Shown here: positions 8,882 to 18,031 of the stretch, piece after piece
Position numbering within the stretch: the first letter of the stretch is position 1
Layout: the number at the start of each line of letters is the position of its first letter
Source: an uncultured Romboutsia sp.
GTDB taxonomy: Bacteria > Bacillota > Clostridia > Peptostreptococcales > Peptostreptococcaceae
Length of the DNA stretch: 64,000 nt
Assembly (NCBI GenBank): GCA_937880075.1
Contig: CALFLM010000059.1
Span: 77,426-141,425 of the forward strand
Reading direction: 5' to 3'
Made by a program: the position numbers and the translations under genes
Notes under the pieces: model-generated
The model's input: the letters and a program-made list of their open reading frames with translations, nothing else
Told to the model about the DNA's origin: nothing
The model's database searches: none

Positions 8882-10714
8882 ATGTGTGGATACGTTTCAA
8901 TATATTATAAAAATAATAATAAAAAATTTGATATAAAAAAAATATCAGAAAAAATTAACCATAGAGGGCCTAATTATACAGGAATACACAAAGAGAATAA
9001 TGTTGAATTTGCATTTAAGAGATTAAGTATAATGGATTTAGAAAATGGTAATCAACCTTTAAATAAGGGTGATAAAACAATAGTTTTCAATGGTGAAATA
9101 TATAATCACGAGCAACTTAGAAATGACTTAATAAAAAATGGGTATGAATTTAATACAAAATGTGATACTGAAGTTTTACTATCATCATATATAGAATATA
9201 AAGAAAAATGTTTAAATAAGTTAAGAGGTATGTTTTCTTTTATAGTATATGATAAAAGTGAAAATAAACTATTTGGAGCAAGAGATCCTTTTGGTATAAA
9301 GCCACTTTATTATATAGATGAAAAGGATTTTATAGCATTTTCTTCTGAATATAAGGCAATAGTTGAACTTCTAAATGAGATAAATTTAAATAAATCGAGC
9401 TTGCAAAAATATTTTTATTTTCAATATATACCTCTTGAAAATACTATGATAAGTAATATAAAAGTAGTTCCACCAGGGTATTTTTTTACAGTTGAAAATG
9501 GAAAACTAGATATGAGCAAATACTATGATATAGACTTAAAAAGAAGTAAAAAAATAACACCAAAAGATATAAAAGATGTAGTTACAAGTTCTATAAAACA
9601 TCATATGGTAGCAAATGTAGAAGTGGGAACATTTTTATCAGGTGGAATAGATTCCACAATAGTTGCTTCTGTTGCATCTAAAATCAATCCAAGTATAAAG
9701 TCATTTTCAGTGGGATTTGGAGTTGATGGATATAATGAATTAGAAGTGGCTAAAAAAACAGCAGATAAATTAGGTATTGAAAATATTGCTATAAATGTAA
9801 GTCAAGAAGATTATATAAAAGCGTTACCTAAGGTAATCTATCACTTGGATGACCCTGTTGCAGACCCATCACAGGTTGGTATTTATTTCTTATCAAAAGA
9901 AGCGAAAAAACATGCAACTGTAGTTTTATCAGGTGAAGGAGCAGATGAACTATTTGGAGGATACAATATATATAAAGAGTATGAAAGTATAAAAACAATT
10001 TTTAATATGCCAAATTATATGAAGTTTATTTTAAATACAGTTTCTAACACCATGCCAAATATAAAAGGTAAAAATTATTTATACAGAGCGACAACTCCAT
10101 TAGAAAAAAGATATATTGGAAATGCTAAAATTTTTGATGATAATGAAATAAAAAAAGTTATAAAATTCTATAATGGATTAGATAATCATGAAAATTTATT
10201 AGCTCATATATATAGTGATGCAAAAAAAAATAATTATGACTATGTTACAACAATGCAGCATATTGATATCAATACATGGCTAGAAGGGGATATATTACAA
10301 AAAGCAGACAAAATGTCTATGTCTCAGTCTATAGAACTTAGAGTTCCATTTTTGGATAAAGAAGTATTAGAAGTAGCTAAAAATTTAAATTTAAATCAAA
10401 AAGTTAATTTTAAAAATACTAAGATACTTCTAAGAGAAGCTTTTAAAGATGAAATACCACAACATATGGTTAAAAAGAAAAAATTAGGATTTCCTACACC
10501 TATAAGAGTTTGGTTAAAGGAAGATTTAGGAGATGTTGTTAGACAAACTATAAATGAAGCTCAAGTTGATGAATTGATAAACAAAGATTATTCAATTAAA
10601 TTATTAGATAATCATATACATGGATATGATGATAATTCAAGAAAAATATGGGCTATATATGCATTTTGCTTATGGCATCAAATATTTATAGAAAAGAGAG
10701 ATATAGTATATTAA
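8882..10714 (+). CDS. asnB: Asparagine synthase (glutamine-hydrolysing)
   Basis: Transfers the amide of glutamine to aspartate using ATP. The class II amidotransferase nucleophile is Cys2 (MCGYVS), with HRGPN and NGEIYNH in the N-terminal domain. The synthetase domain has the pyrophosphate motif LSGGIDST near residue 253 and SGEGADELFGGY further on. 610 residues, family-typical. Strong GGAGGAG ribosome site. It interrupts the pnp-to-deacetylase synteny of Bacillus and has no partner gene. The precise product (free asparagine or an amidated molecule) is inferred from overall similarity. Confidence 0.93.
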   Translation: MCGYVSIYYKNNNKKFDIKKISEKINHRGPNYTGIHKENNVEFAFKRLSIMDLENGNQPLNKGDKTIVFNGEIYNHEQLRNDLIKNGYEFNTKCDTEVLLSSYIEYKEKCLNKLRGMFSFIVYDKSENKLFGARDPFGIKPLYYIDEKDFIAFSSEYKAIVELLNEINLNKSSLQKYFYFQYIPLENTMISNIKVVPPGYFFTVENGKLDMSKYYDIDLKRSKKITPKDIKDVVTSSIKHHMVANVEVGTFLSGGIDSTIVASVASKINPSIKSFSVGFGVDGYNELEVAKKTADKLGIENIAINVSQEDYIKALPKVIYHLDDPVADPSQVGIYFLSKEAKKHATVVLSGEGADELFGGYNIYKEYESIKTIFNMPNYMKFILNTVSNTMPNIKGKNYLYRATTPLEKRYIGNAKIFDDNEIKKVIKFYNGLDNHENLLAHIYSDAKKNNYDYVTTMQHIDINTWLEGDILQKADKMSMSQSIELRVPFLDKEVLEVAKNLNLNQKVNFKNTKILLREAFKDEIPQHMVKKKKLGFPTPIRVWLKEDLGDVVRQTINEAQVDELINKDYSIKLLDNHIHGYDDNSRKIWAIYAFCLWHQIFIEKRDIVY

Positions 10715-11032
10715 GATATATTATAATATGAAAAGTAAATTAATTTATAACAAAACATTAAATAATATATAGGTTTTAATTAAATACTTCATTAGGTAAA
10801 ATTATTATTTTGTATTGTTCAAAATACAATAAACAATAAAACTATTTTATAATGTAGAATTATTATTAGAACCTATATAAAAAATTTATTATAAGAACTA
10901 TATGGTGTATACTAGGTTCATTTAATGCGTAATTTAAGTATATTACACCAATTAGGTTTATTTATGTATATTATAAAATACATATTTGAAATTATTGTTG
11001 ACTTAGTATTATTTTTATGTGCAGGTGATGAC
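10715..11032. other. Non-coding stretch with several hairpins
   Basis: No protein of useful size is encoded. Paired segments are visible: TTGTATT/AATACAA near 10810-10830, GAACCTA (10869-10875) / TAGGTTC (10913-10919), and TGGTGTATAC (10903-10912) / GTATATTACACCA (10938-10950), which pairs with one interruption. Overlapping alternatives could switch. A TTGACT -35-like box at 10997-11002 precedes the micro-ORF. It could be a leader or small RNA; it matches no riboswitch class I can name. Confidence 0.4.
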
Positions 11033-11071
11033 ATGATAAAGATAATTAAATGGATTAAAAATAGAAAATAA
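11033..11071 (+). CDS. 12-residue cationic micro-ORF, unknown function
   Basis: ATG at 11033 with a well-spaced GCAGGTGAT ribosome site encodes MIKIIKWIKNRK, a short basic amphipathic peptide. It has its own promoter-like TTGACT upstream and a perfect palindromic terminator 10 bases downstream, so the unit looks complete. It could be a leader peptide, a membrane-active peptide such as a type I toxin, or a chance ORF in a small RNA. No homology is claimed. Confidence 0.35.
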   Translation: MIKIIKWIKNRK

Positions 11072-11080
11072 ATTTATTTA

Positions 11081-11108
11081 AAAAGTAGTGATTAATCACT
11101 ACTTTTTT
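11081..11108 (+). terminator. Palindromic terminator after the micro-ORF
   Basis: AAAAGTAGTGATT (11081-11093) is exactly complementary to AATCACTACTTTT (11094-11106); T residues follow. It closes the unit containing the 12-codon ORF. Confidence 0.85.
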
Positions 11109-11175
11109 GCATATTTGTCCTAAATTGATAATAGTATTTATAAACAAGCAATAATACATATAGGAGGAAACCTTA

Positions 11176-11916
11176 ATGATAATGATGGTACTTAACAAAA
11201 GTAAATTGAAAAAAATCATTATGTGGGTATTAGTAGTTGTTGCATTATTATCAAGTGCAATATTTTTTATGAAAAATAAAGGTACTAAGCCTACGTTTGA
11301 GTTATTTGACCAAGCAAATCTTCCATATACTCAAGGAACAAAAAAAAATAGCGGATACGTTGCATTAACTTGCAACGTAGACCTAGGTTGGGAGACTGAA
11401 TATGTACAAGGAATACTTGATGTATTAAAAAAAGAAGATGTAAAAATTACATTTAATGTAACTGGAAGATGGGCAGAAAAGAATCAAGATATGTTATTAA
11501 AAATTAAAAGTGAAGGGCATGAAATAGGAAACCATGGTCATAGACATTTAGATTATGCCAAGCTTTCGTATGAAGAAAATTTAGAGCAGATAAAAACTTC
11601 TAAAAAAATAATAGAGGACATAATAAATGATGAAACTAAATTCTTTCAAGCACCAGCAGGTTCATTTGGAGAGGGGACTATGAAGGCAGCAAATGAACTT
11701 GGATATATAAGTATAAAATGGGATGTTGATACAATAGATTGGAACAATAGAAAAGAGCCAGATGTTATAATAGAAAGAGTAAAGAAAAAAGATATAAAAG
11801 ATGGTAGCATAGTGTTAATGCATCCAACCTATGCAACTACTCAGTGCTTAGATGATATTATACAGATAATAAGGGATAAAGGACTAAAGCCTGGAATGCT
11901 TAGTAATATATTTTAA
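11176..11916 (+). CDS. YlxY-type polysaccharide deacetylase-like protein, membrane-anchored
   Basis: NodB-fold protein with an N-terminal signal anchor at about residues 15-32 (MWVLVVVALLSSAIFF), so it should act outside the membrane, probably on peptidoglycan or spore cortex. The metal-site segment NHGHRH and the later APAGSFG are recognisable. Motif 1, normally TFDD, reads CNVDLGW, and the Arg of the RxP motif is Gln. The usual catalytic base therefore seems absent, and activity is doubtful. It precedes mlpA as ylxY does in Bacillus. 246 residues; the start could also be the ATG two or three codons later. Confidence 0.82.
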   Translation: MIMMVLNKSKLKKIIMWVLVVVALLSSAIFFMKNKGTKPTFELFDQANLPYTQGTKKNSGYVALTCNVDLGWETEYVQGILDVLKKEDVKITFNVTGRWAEKNQDMLLKIKSEGHEIGNHGHRHLDYAKLSYEENLEQIKTSKKIIEDIINDETKFFQAPAGSFGEGTMKAANELGYISIKWDVDTIDWNNRKEPDVIIERVKKKDIKDGSIVLMHPTYATTQCLDDIIQIIRDKGLKPGMLSNIF

Positions 11917-12032
11917 ATAAAGTTGATTAAGTTAATATACTAAATTATAATTTAATACATGTAATAAAAAAGATAATTTGATTTAATGAACTTAATATAT
12001 ATAATAAATGCAGTGAACTTGGAGGAGAAGTT

Positions 12033-13274
12033 ATGTATAAAAAACATGTATTAGAAAATGGACTAACTATAATAGGTGAAGAAATACCATATGTAAAGTC
12101 TATATCTTTAGGAGTGTGGATAAATGCAGGCTCTAGAATAGAAGATGAAGAAATAAGTGGAGTATCACATTTTATAGAGCATATGCTATTTAAAGGAACA
12201 AAAAATAGAACATCTAAGCAAATAGCTAGTGAAATAGATAATTTAGGTGGCCAAATAAATGCTTTTACGAGTAAGGAATGTACATGTTACTATGTGAAAC
12301 TATTAGATTCTCATATAGATATAGGAATAGATATACTTAGTGATATGATATTAAATTCAAAATTTGAAGAAGATGATTTAGATAAAGAAAGATCAGTAAT
12401 AATTGAAGAGTTAAAAATGTATGAAGATTCCCCAGAAGACGTAGCTTATGATTTATTAACTGAAAATATATATAAGAGTGATCCATTAGGGATGAATATA
12501 ATTGGAACTGAAGAGTCATTAAAAAGATTAAATAGAGAAAAATTACTAGGATATTTTAATAAATATTATGTACCTAATAATTCAGTAATATCTATATCAG
12601 GGAACTTTAACTTTGATGAAATAATAAATAAGATAGAAGAAAAGTTTAAGGCTTGGAATAAGAGAGATGTTAATATAGATATTAAAAAAGCAGAGTTTAA
12701 AAGTTGCTTCTTAACTAAAAATAAAGATATAGAACAGATTAATCTAGCTATGAGTTTAGAAGCAGTTCCTCTTGAAAATGATGAAGAGGTATACGCTTTG
12801 GCTGTAGTAAATACAGTATTTGGAGGAAGTATAAGTTCTAGATTATTCCAAAAAATAAGAGAAGAAAAAGGACTAGTGTATTCTATATATTCTTCTCAAA
12901 GCTTATATAGAAAATGTGGAGAATTGGGTATATTTGCTAGTATGAGTAATGACCATCTAGAAGAAGTATATGAGTCAATTATAGAAGAAATAAAGATTAT
13001 GAAAAAATACTATTTAACAGATCAGGAGATAAAAGAAAGTAAAGAGCAATTAAAAGGAAGTTATATACTAGGTCTTGAAAGTACAAGTAGTAGAATGATG
13101 TCTATAGGAAGATCATTACTTTTAAATGATAAAGTAGAATCGACAGATAGTATATTAAAATCAATAGATAGTGTAGATAGAGAAACTGTAAAAGGAGTTA
13201 TAGATAAAGTTTTTAACTTAGATAAACTTGGTGTATGTATAGTAGGGAGAGATGTAGAAGAAAATAAAATATAA
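12033..13274 (+). CDS. mlpA: M16 family zinc peptidase (MlpA/YmxG)
   Basis: Insulinase-type metallopeptidase of the mitochondrial-processing-peptidase class. The inverted zinc motif HFIEH is at residues 46-50, with the third ligand Glu in the ERSVIIEELKMYED segment about 75 residues later. The RxxxGLxYS-like motif EEKGLVYSIYSS occurs near residue 280. 413 residues, normal. A strong GGAGGAG ribosome site fixes the start. The neighbours ymxH and tepA match the Bacillus order. Cytosolic; the substrate is unknown. Confidence 0.92.
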   Translation: MYKKHVLENGLTIIGEEIPYVKSISLGVWINAGSRIEDEEISGVSHFIEHMLFKGTKNRTSKQIASEIDNLGGQINAFTSKECTCYYVKLLDSHIDIGIDILSDMILNSKFEEDDLDKERSVIIEELKMYEDSPEDVAYDLLTENIYKSDPLGMNIIGTEESLKRLNREKLLGYFNKYYVPNNSVISISGNFNFDEIINKIEEKFKAWNKRDVNIDIKKAEFKSCFLTKNKDIEQINLAMSLEAVPLENDEEVYALAVVNTVFGGSISSRLFQKIREEKGLVYSIYSSQSLYRKCGELGIFASMSNDHLEEVYESIIEEIKIMKKYYLTDQEIKESKEQLKGSYILGLESTSSRMMSIGRSLLLNDKVESTDSILKSIDSVDRETVKGVIDKVFNLDKLGVCIVGRDVEENKI

Positions 13275-13293
13275 AATAAGGTAGGGGATAAAC

Positions 13294-13539
13294 ATGAATT
13301 TATCTGAAATAGCAGGAAAAGAAATTGTTAACCTAGTAACAGGTGAAAGGCTAGGGGTAGTTGGAGAATGTGACCTTATATTAGATGAAGTAAGTGGTGA
13401 TATATTAGCGCTTTTAATACCTAGAGAAAGAGGATTTTTTGGGATAAAAAAAGATAAATCAGTGCTTGAAGTACCATGGAGAAGCATTAGAAAAATAGGC
13501 AATGATATGATAATAATAGAATATGATGGTGTTTATTAA
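13294..13539 (+). CDS. ymxH: YlmC/YmxH family PRC-barrel protein
   Basis: 81-residue single PRC-barrel domain (LSEIAGKEIVNLVTGERLG at the N-terminus, VPWRSIRKIGNDMIII at the end). Family members are linked with sporulation in Firmicutes, but the molecular role is not established. It lies 19 bases after mlpA and is probably cotranscribed; a terminator follows. Confidence 0.88.
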   Translation: MNLSEIAGKEIVNLVTGERLGVVGECDLILDEVSGDILALLIPRERGFFGIKKDKSVLEVPWRSIRKIGNDMIIIEYDGVY

Positions 13540-13563
13540 AATATATTAAGTAGATTTATATCA

Positions 13564-13620
13564 AAATTCATTTAGATAGGTGTATCTTATAAGAACCTTC
13601 TAAGTGAATTTTTTTTTATT
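13564..13620 (+). terminator. Intrinsic terminator after ymxH
   Basis: AAATTCATTTAGATAGG (13564-13580) pairs with CCTTCTAAGTGAATTT (13596-13611), with few mismatches, followed by a long T run. Confidence 0.8.
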
Positions 13621-13668
13621 ACTTGGGAAAACTATAATTATAAAGTATATATTGAGAGGAGTTTACTT

Positions 13669-14442
13669 ATGAAATATTATGAAGATAATATAAATTCTAA
13701 TAGTTACATAGAGTTTTTAAAACATAAAAGCAAGGCTACTTTAAAAAGTGAAGAAGTAGATGATGAAAATAAAGAGAGTCAAAGTGAAGATATAGCTGAT
13801 ATAAAACAAATGGGTGTACCTAATATGCCAAAGCAAGCTAAAAAAGAGATACAATGTATAACTATAATAGGTGAGATAGAGGGACATTATGTAGGTAATC
13901 CTCAAAAAAAATCGACTAAGTATGAACATATAATACCTATGCTATATTCAATAGAAGAAAATGAAGATATAAAAGGAGTTCTTATAATACTTAATACTGT
14001 AGGTGGAGATGTTGAAGCAGGTCTTGCTATGGCAGAGCTTATAAATAGCATATCAAAAAAAGTTGTGACTTTAGTTTTAGGAGGAAGTCATAGTATAGGT
14101 GTACCACTTGCTACAGCAGGAGATTATTCATTTATCGCTCCTACTGCAACAATGGTAGTTCATCCTATAAGAACTAATGGACTTGTTATAGGAGTTAACG
14201 AAACTTTTGAATATTTTAAAAAGATGCAAGAAAGAATAACTCAATTTATCATAAGAACATCTAATATAGAAAGAGAAGAACTTGAAAAAATAATGCATTC
14301 AAAAGAAGATTTAGTAAGTGATGTAGGAAGTGTTCTAATAGGAAAAGAAGCTGTAGAATGTGGACTTATAAATGAAGTAGGCGGATTAAAAGATGCTATG
14401 AATAAGTTAAAAGAACTTATAAAAGAAGATACTAGTAAATAA
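13669..14442 (+). CDS. tepA: ClpP-like serine protease TepA
   Basis: Translocation-enhancing protein family, a ClpP/crotonase-fold protease. After an acidic, low-complexity N-terminal 55 residues come LNTVGGDVEAGLAMAE, a likely nucleophile Ser142 in GGSHSIGVPLA and a His165 in MVVHP, placed like the ClpP Ser-His pair. No signal peptide; cytosolic. GAGAGGAG ribosome site. It lies just before ftsK/spoIIIE, as in Bacillus. The in vivo substrates are not known. Confidence 0.9.
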   Translation: MKYYEDNINSNSYIEFLKHKSKATLKSEEVDDENKESQSEDIADIKQMGVPNMPKQAKKEIQCITIIGEIEGHYVGNPQKKSTKYEHIIPMLYSIEENEDIKGVLIILNTVGGDVEAGLAMAELINSISKKVVTLVLGGSHSIGVPLATAGDYSFIAPTATMVVHPIRTNGLVIGVNETFEYFKKMQERITQFIIRTSNIEREELEKIMHSKEDLVSDVGSVLIGKEAVECGLINEVGGLKDAMNKLKELIKEDTSK

Positions 14443-14489
14443 GATTTGTTTAATATACAGAATATATGATATAATTAAAAAATATAGTT

Positions 14490-14521
14490 AAAGTGTTAGT
14501 GTTTATGCATTAACACTTTTT
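14490..14521 (+). terminator. Intrinsic terminator after tepA
   Basis: AAAGTGTTA (14490-14498) pairs perfectly with TAACACTTT (14511-14519), followed by T residues. Confidence 0.8.
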
Positions 14522-14578
14522 GCTATGATTAGGATATAAGATATTTATTAAATTAGAATGATAAAAGAGGTGAGATGG

Positions 14579-16969
14579 GTGGCCAAGAAGAAAAACACTA
14601 AAAGTAAGAAGAAAAATAAAAATTTAGAATTTAATGCTGAATATCACAATTTAGTTACTATATTTATTGGTATATTTTTACTTTATAGCTTAAATTCCAA
14701 TTCTATGGGATTTGTAGGAGGTATGATGCAGACTATTTTTAAAGGATTGTTTGGAGGTCTGTCTATTTTTATACCATTTATAATAGTTGCTACGGGGATA
14801 CTTGGTTTCTTTGATGGAAACGAATACATATACAGAATAAAAAATACTAAAATGTATTATTTAATAATAGCATTTATATTTGTATTTTATGGTTTATTAA
14901 ATGCTAGATCTCTTCCAGTTGAAAGTCCGTTAAGCAGTGAAATGTTTAAATCAGTTGTTCAAATGGGTATTGATGGTAGTGGAAGTGGTTTAATTGCAAC
15001 AACTATAACTTACTATATAAAACAGGCATTTGGTATAACTGGAGGCTGGCTAATAAGTATATTTGCACTTATAGCAGGTATTATGTTTGTATTTAAAATA
15101 TCTATAAAAGATTTAGTATCAAATATAAAAGTTAAATCGAAAGGAATAAAAAATAGTGATTTAACTATGAAAGAAAGAATGGCCAATATGAAACAATCTG
15201 TAATAGAAATGGTTACGGATGAAGTTGATGAAGAAACTATGGTCAAAAAACAAGGTTTATTTAAAAAAGATAAGAAAAAAGAAGAAGTTATAGAAGATGA
15301 CTATGATGAAATAGAGGACAAGACTATAAAGATTGTAGGATTTAATAAAGCAGAAGATGACTATTTAGAAATATTAGAAGGGACCCAAAGTATTTCATCA
15401 GAACTTGATGTATTAAAAGAACTTCAAAATACAAATAAACAAAATATAAAGAATAATATATACGAAGATGTTAAAGAACAGCCAATAAAGACATCTAAGA
15501 CCTATGACAATGAAAAAACTCAAGAAATAAGTATAAAACAAGAGGCAAACTACGATAATTATAAAATACCAAGTGTTAATTTATTAAATAAGATAGATAA
15601 AAAGGCTGATGATAATAGCAAAAAGAAAGTGTTAAAAAATGCTTCTTTACTAGAAAAAACTCTAGCAGACTTTGGAGTTGAAGCTAAAGTGAATCAAGTT
15701 ACAGTAGGGCCTACTATAACAAGATATGAAATACAGCCAAGTCCAGGAGTTAAGGTAAGTAAAATAGTAAACTTAACAGATGATATAGCGCTAAGTTTAG
15801 CTGCTAGAAGTATAAGGATGGAAGCTCCAATACCAGGTAAAAGTGCTATAGGTATAGAAGTTCCAAATGAAACTCCTTTAATGGTTGGACTTAGAGAGGT
15901 ATTTGAAAGCGAAGAATTTAAAAAGTTTGACTCTCCGCTTGCTATGGCGCTTGGAAAAGATATAAGTGGAAAACCTATTATAGGAGATATAGGTAAAATG
16001 CCACATTTACTTATAGCAGGATCAACAGGTTCTGGTAAGAGTGTTTGTGTAAATACATTGATAAGTAGTATACTATACAAGGCAAGACCTGATGAAGTCA
16101 AGTTGCTTTTAATAGACCCTAAGGTTGTTGAACTTGCAAATTATAATGGAATACCTCACTTACTAATACCTGTTGTAACAGACCCTAAAAAAGCTGCTAA
16201 CGCACTTAATTGGGCAGTTGTAGAAATGAATAAGAGATATAAGATGTTTGCTGAAAATGGGGTAAAAGACATTACAAGCTATAATGAAAAATGTGAAGAA
16301 AAACTTCCAAAGATAGTTATAATAATAGACGAGCTTGCTGACCTTATGATGGCAAGTGCTAATGATGTAGAAGATTATATATGTAGATTAGCACAAATGG
16401 CAAGAGCTGCAGGTATGCATTTAATAGTAGCAACTCAAAGACCATCAGTAGATGTTATAACAGGTGTTATAAAGGCTAACATACCTTCAAGAATTGCATT
16501 TGCTGTTTCATCACAAACAGACTCTAGAACAATACTTGATATGGGTGGAGCTGAAAAGCTACTTGGAAAAGGTGATATGTTATTCTATCCACTAGGTGCA
16601 TCAAAGCCAGTTAGACTTCAAGGTGCATTTATATCAGAAAATGAATCGCAAAATGTTATAGACTTTGTTAAGTCACAAGTTAAAGAAGAAGTAAAATACG
16701 AAGAAAATATAATGGATACAATATCTAAGGTTAACATAGAAAAGTCAAGTGATGAAGATGACCTTTTAAGGGATGCTATTGAATTTGTTGTAGAAAGTGG
16801 TCAAGGTTCTGCGTCTATGCTTCAAAGAAAGTTTAAAATAGGATTTAACAGAGCAGCAAGACTTATAGATTCTATGGAAGAAAGAGGTATAGTAGGGCCT
16901 AATGAAGGAAGCAAACCAAGAAAAGTATTAATGAGTAAACAAGATTTACAAAATTTAGAAGGTGAATAA
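14579..16969 (+). CDS. ftsK: DNA translocase FtsK/SpoIIIE
   Basis: Septal ATPase that pumps chromosomal DNA through the division or sporulation septum. Several membrane helices fill residues 20-185; then come a charged low-complexity linker (about 190-345), the motor domain with Walker A AGSTGSGKS near residue 480 and IIIIDELADL, and a C-terminal winged-helix gamma domain (GSASMLQRKFKIGFNRAARL). I place the start at GTG 14579, 5-8 bases after AGAGGTGAG; the ATG at 14558 precedes that site. 796 residues. Its placement after tepA suggests the SpoIIIE orthologue, but sequence alone does not separate it from FtsK. Confidence 0.93.
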   Translation: MAKKKNTKSKKKNKNLEFNAEYHNLVTIFIGIFLLYSLNSNSMGFVGGMMQTIFKGLFGGLSIFIPFIIVATGILGFFDGNEYIYRIKNTKMYYLIIAFIFVFYGLLNARSLPVESPLSSEMFKSVVQMGIDGSGSGLIATTITYYIKQAFGITGGWLISIFALIAGIMFVFKISIKDLVSNIKVKSKGIKNSDLTMKERMANMKQSVIEMVTDEVDEETMVKKQGLFKKDKKKEEVIEDDYDEIEDKTIKIVGFNKAEDDYLEILEGTQSISSELDVLKELQNTNKQNIKNNIYEDVKEQPIKTSKTYDNEKTQEISIKQEANYDNYKIPSVNLLNKIDKKADDNSKKKVLKNASLLEKTLADFGVEAKVNQVTVGPTITRYEIQPSPGVKVSKIVNLTDDIALSLAARSIRMEAPIPGKSAIGIEVPNETPLMVGLREVFESEEFKKFDSPLAMALGKDISGKPIIGDIGKMPHLLIAGSTGSGKSVCVNTLISSILYKARPDEVKLLLIDPKVVELANYNGIPHLLIPVVTDPKKAANALNWAVVEMNKRYKMFAENGVKDITSYNEKCEEKLPKIVIIIDELADLMMASANDVEDYICRLAQMARAAGMHLIVATQRPSVDVITGVIKANIPSRIAFAVSSQTDSRTILDMGGAEKLLGKGDMLFYPLGASKPVRLQGAFISENESQNVIDFVKSQVKEEVKYEENIMDTISKVNIEKSSDEDDLLRDAIEFVVESGQGSASMLQRKFKIGFNRAARLIDSMEERGIVGPNEGSKPRKVLMSKQDLQNLEGE

Positions 16970-16972
16970 AAT

Positions 16973-18031
16973 TTGAATACAATAAATATAGAAGATGCAT
17001 TAAATTTAAAAAACTGTATATTTATAGATGTGAGAACTGAATCTGAATACAAGGAAGACCATATATTAGATGCATTTAATATGCCTTTATTTAAAGACCA
17101 TGAACATTGTGAAGTAGGAACAATATATAAAATGCAAGGAAAGAATGAAGCTATTCAAAAAGGATTTGACTTTGTAGGATATAAGTTAAAAGATATGTAT
17201 ATACAAGTCACAACTCTTGCAAGTGAATATGATAATATAGTAATATATTGTGCCAGAGGTGGAATGAGAAGTGGATCTGTATGTAACCTATTTGACTCTC
17301 TAGGGATTAGCATATATAAACTTGAAGGTGGATATAAGGCGTACAGAAACTATGTATTAGAATATTTAGATAACATAATGAACGTTAAAAACTTTATAGT
17401 AGTTCATGGATTAACAGGTGTTGGGAAAACTGACTTATTAAATATACTAGAAGAAAAAAATGTGGACAATATAGATTTGGAAGGACTTGCTAAAAATAGT
17501 GGTTCTACATTTGGTTTTATAACACATGATAAAAAACCACCAACTCAGAAAAAATTTGAATCAAAAATATTTGAAAAAATATTTTTCTCAAAGAGTGATT
17601 ATATATTCATAGAAAGTGAAAGTAAAAGAGTAGGTCACGTATTAATACCAAATAATATTTATGATGCTATAGTTAGAGATGGATATCATATACTTCTTGA
17701 ATGTAGCTTAGAAAATAGAGTGAAAAGACTTTGTAGAGATTATGTATATGATAAAGATGAAAATAATATAGAAGTATTAAAAGATTGTATAAATAAATTT
17801 AGAAAAAGACTTGGACACAATAAAGTTGATGAATATATTAATTTATTAGAAGAAGGAAAATATGAAGAGCTAGTAGAAAAATACTTAGTAGAGTATTATG
17901 ACTCATTATATATGCATTCAGTTGATAAATATAAATATAATGAGGTTATAAACTTTGACGATGTTGACAGCGCAGTAGAAGAAGTTATAAAATTTCATCA
18001 ATCAGCAATGGAAGGAGTAATAAAATGTTAA
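16973..18031 (+). CDS. mnmH: tRNA 2-selenouridine synthase
   Basis: SelU/YbbB family enzyme that replaces the sulfur of 2-thiouridine at tRNA wobble position 34 with selenium, using selenophosphate. The N-terminal rhodanese domain has catalytic Cys93 (IYCARGGMRSGS). The C-terminal P-loop domain starts with GLTGVGKT at residues 146-153. 352 residues, typical. The start is a TTG whose ribosome site overlaps the end of ftsK; the C-terminus overlaps rimO by 7 bases. Its presence implies that the organism makes selenophosphate. Confidence 0.93.
   Translation: MNTINIEDALNLKNCIFIDVRTESEYKEDHILDAFNMPLFKDHEHCEVGTIYKMQGKNEAIQKGFDFVGYKLKDMYIQVTTLASEYDNIVIYCARGGMRSGSVCNLFDSLGISIYKLEGGYKAYRNYVLEYLDNIMNVKNFIVVHGLTGVGKTDLLNILEEKNVDNIDLEGLAKNSGSTFGFITHDKKPPTQKKFESKIFEKIFFSKSDYIFIESESKRVGHVLIPNNIYDAIVRDGYHILLECSLENRVKRLCRDYVYDKDENNIEVLKDCINKFRKRLGHNKVDEYINLLEEGKYEELVEKYLVEYYDSLYMHSVDKYKYNEVINFDDVDSAVEEVIKFHQSAMEGVIKC

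Noticed and set aside
15694..16101. Minus-strand ORF of 135 codons inside ftsK
   Set aside because: Opposite the well-conserved motor domain of ftsK, with no ribosome site or family resemblance.
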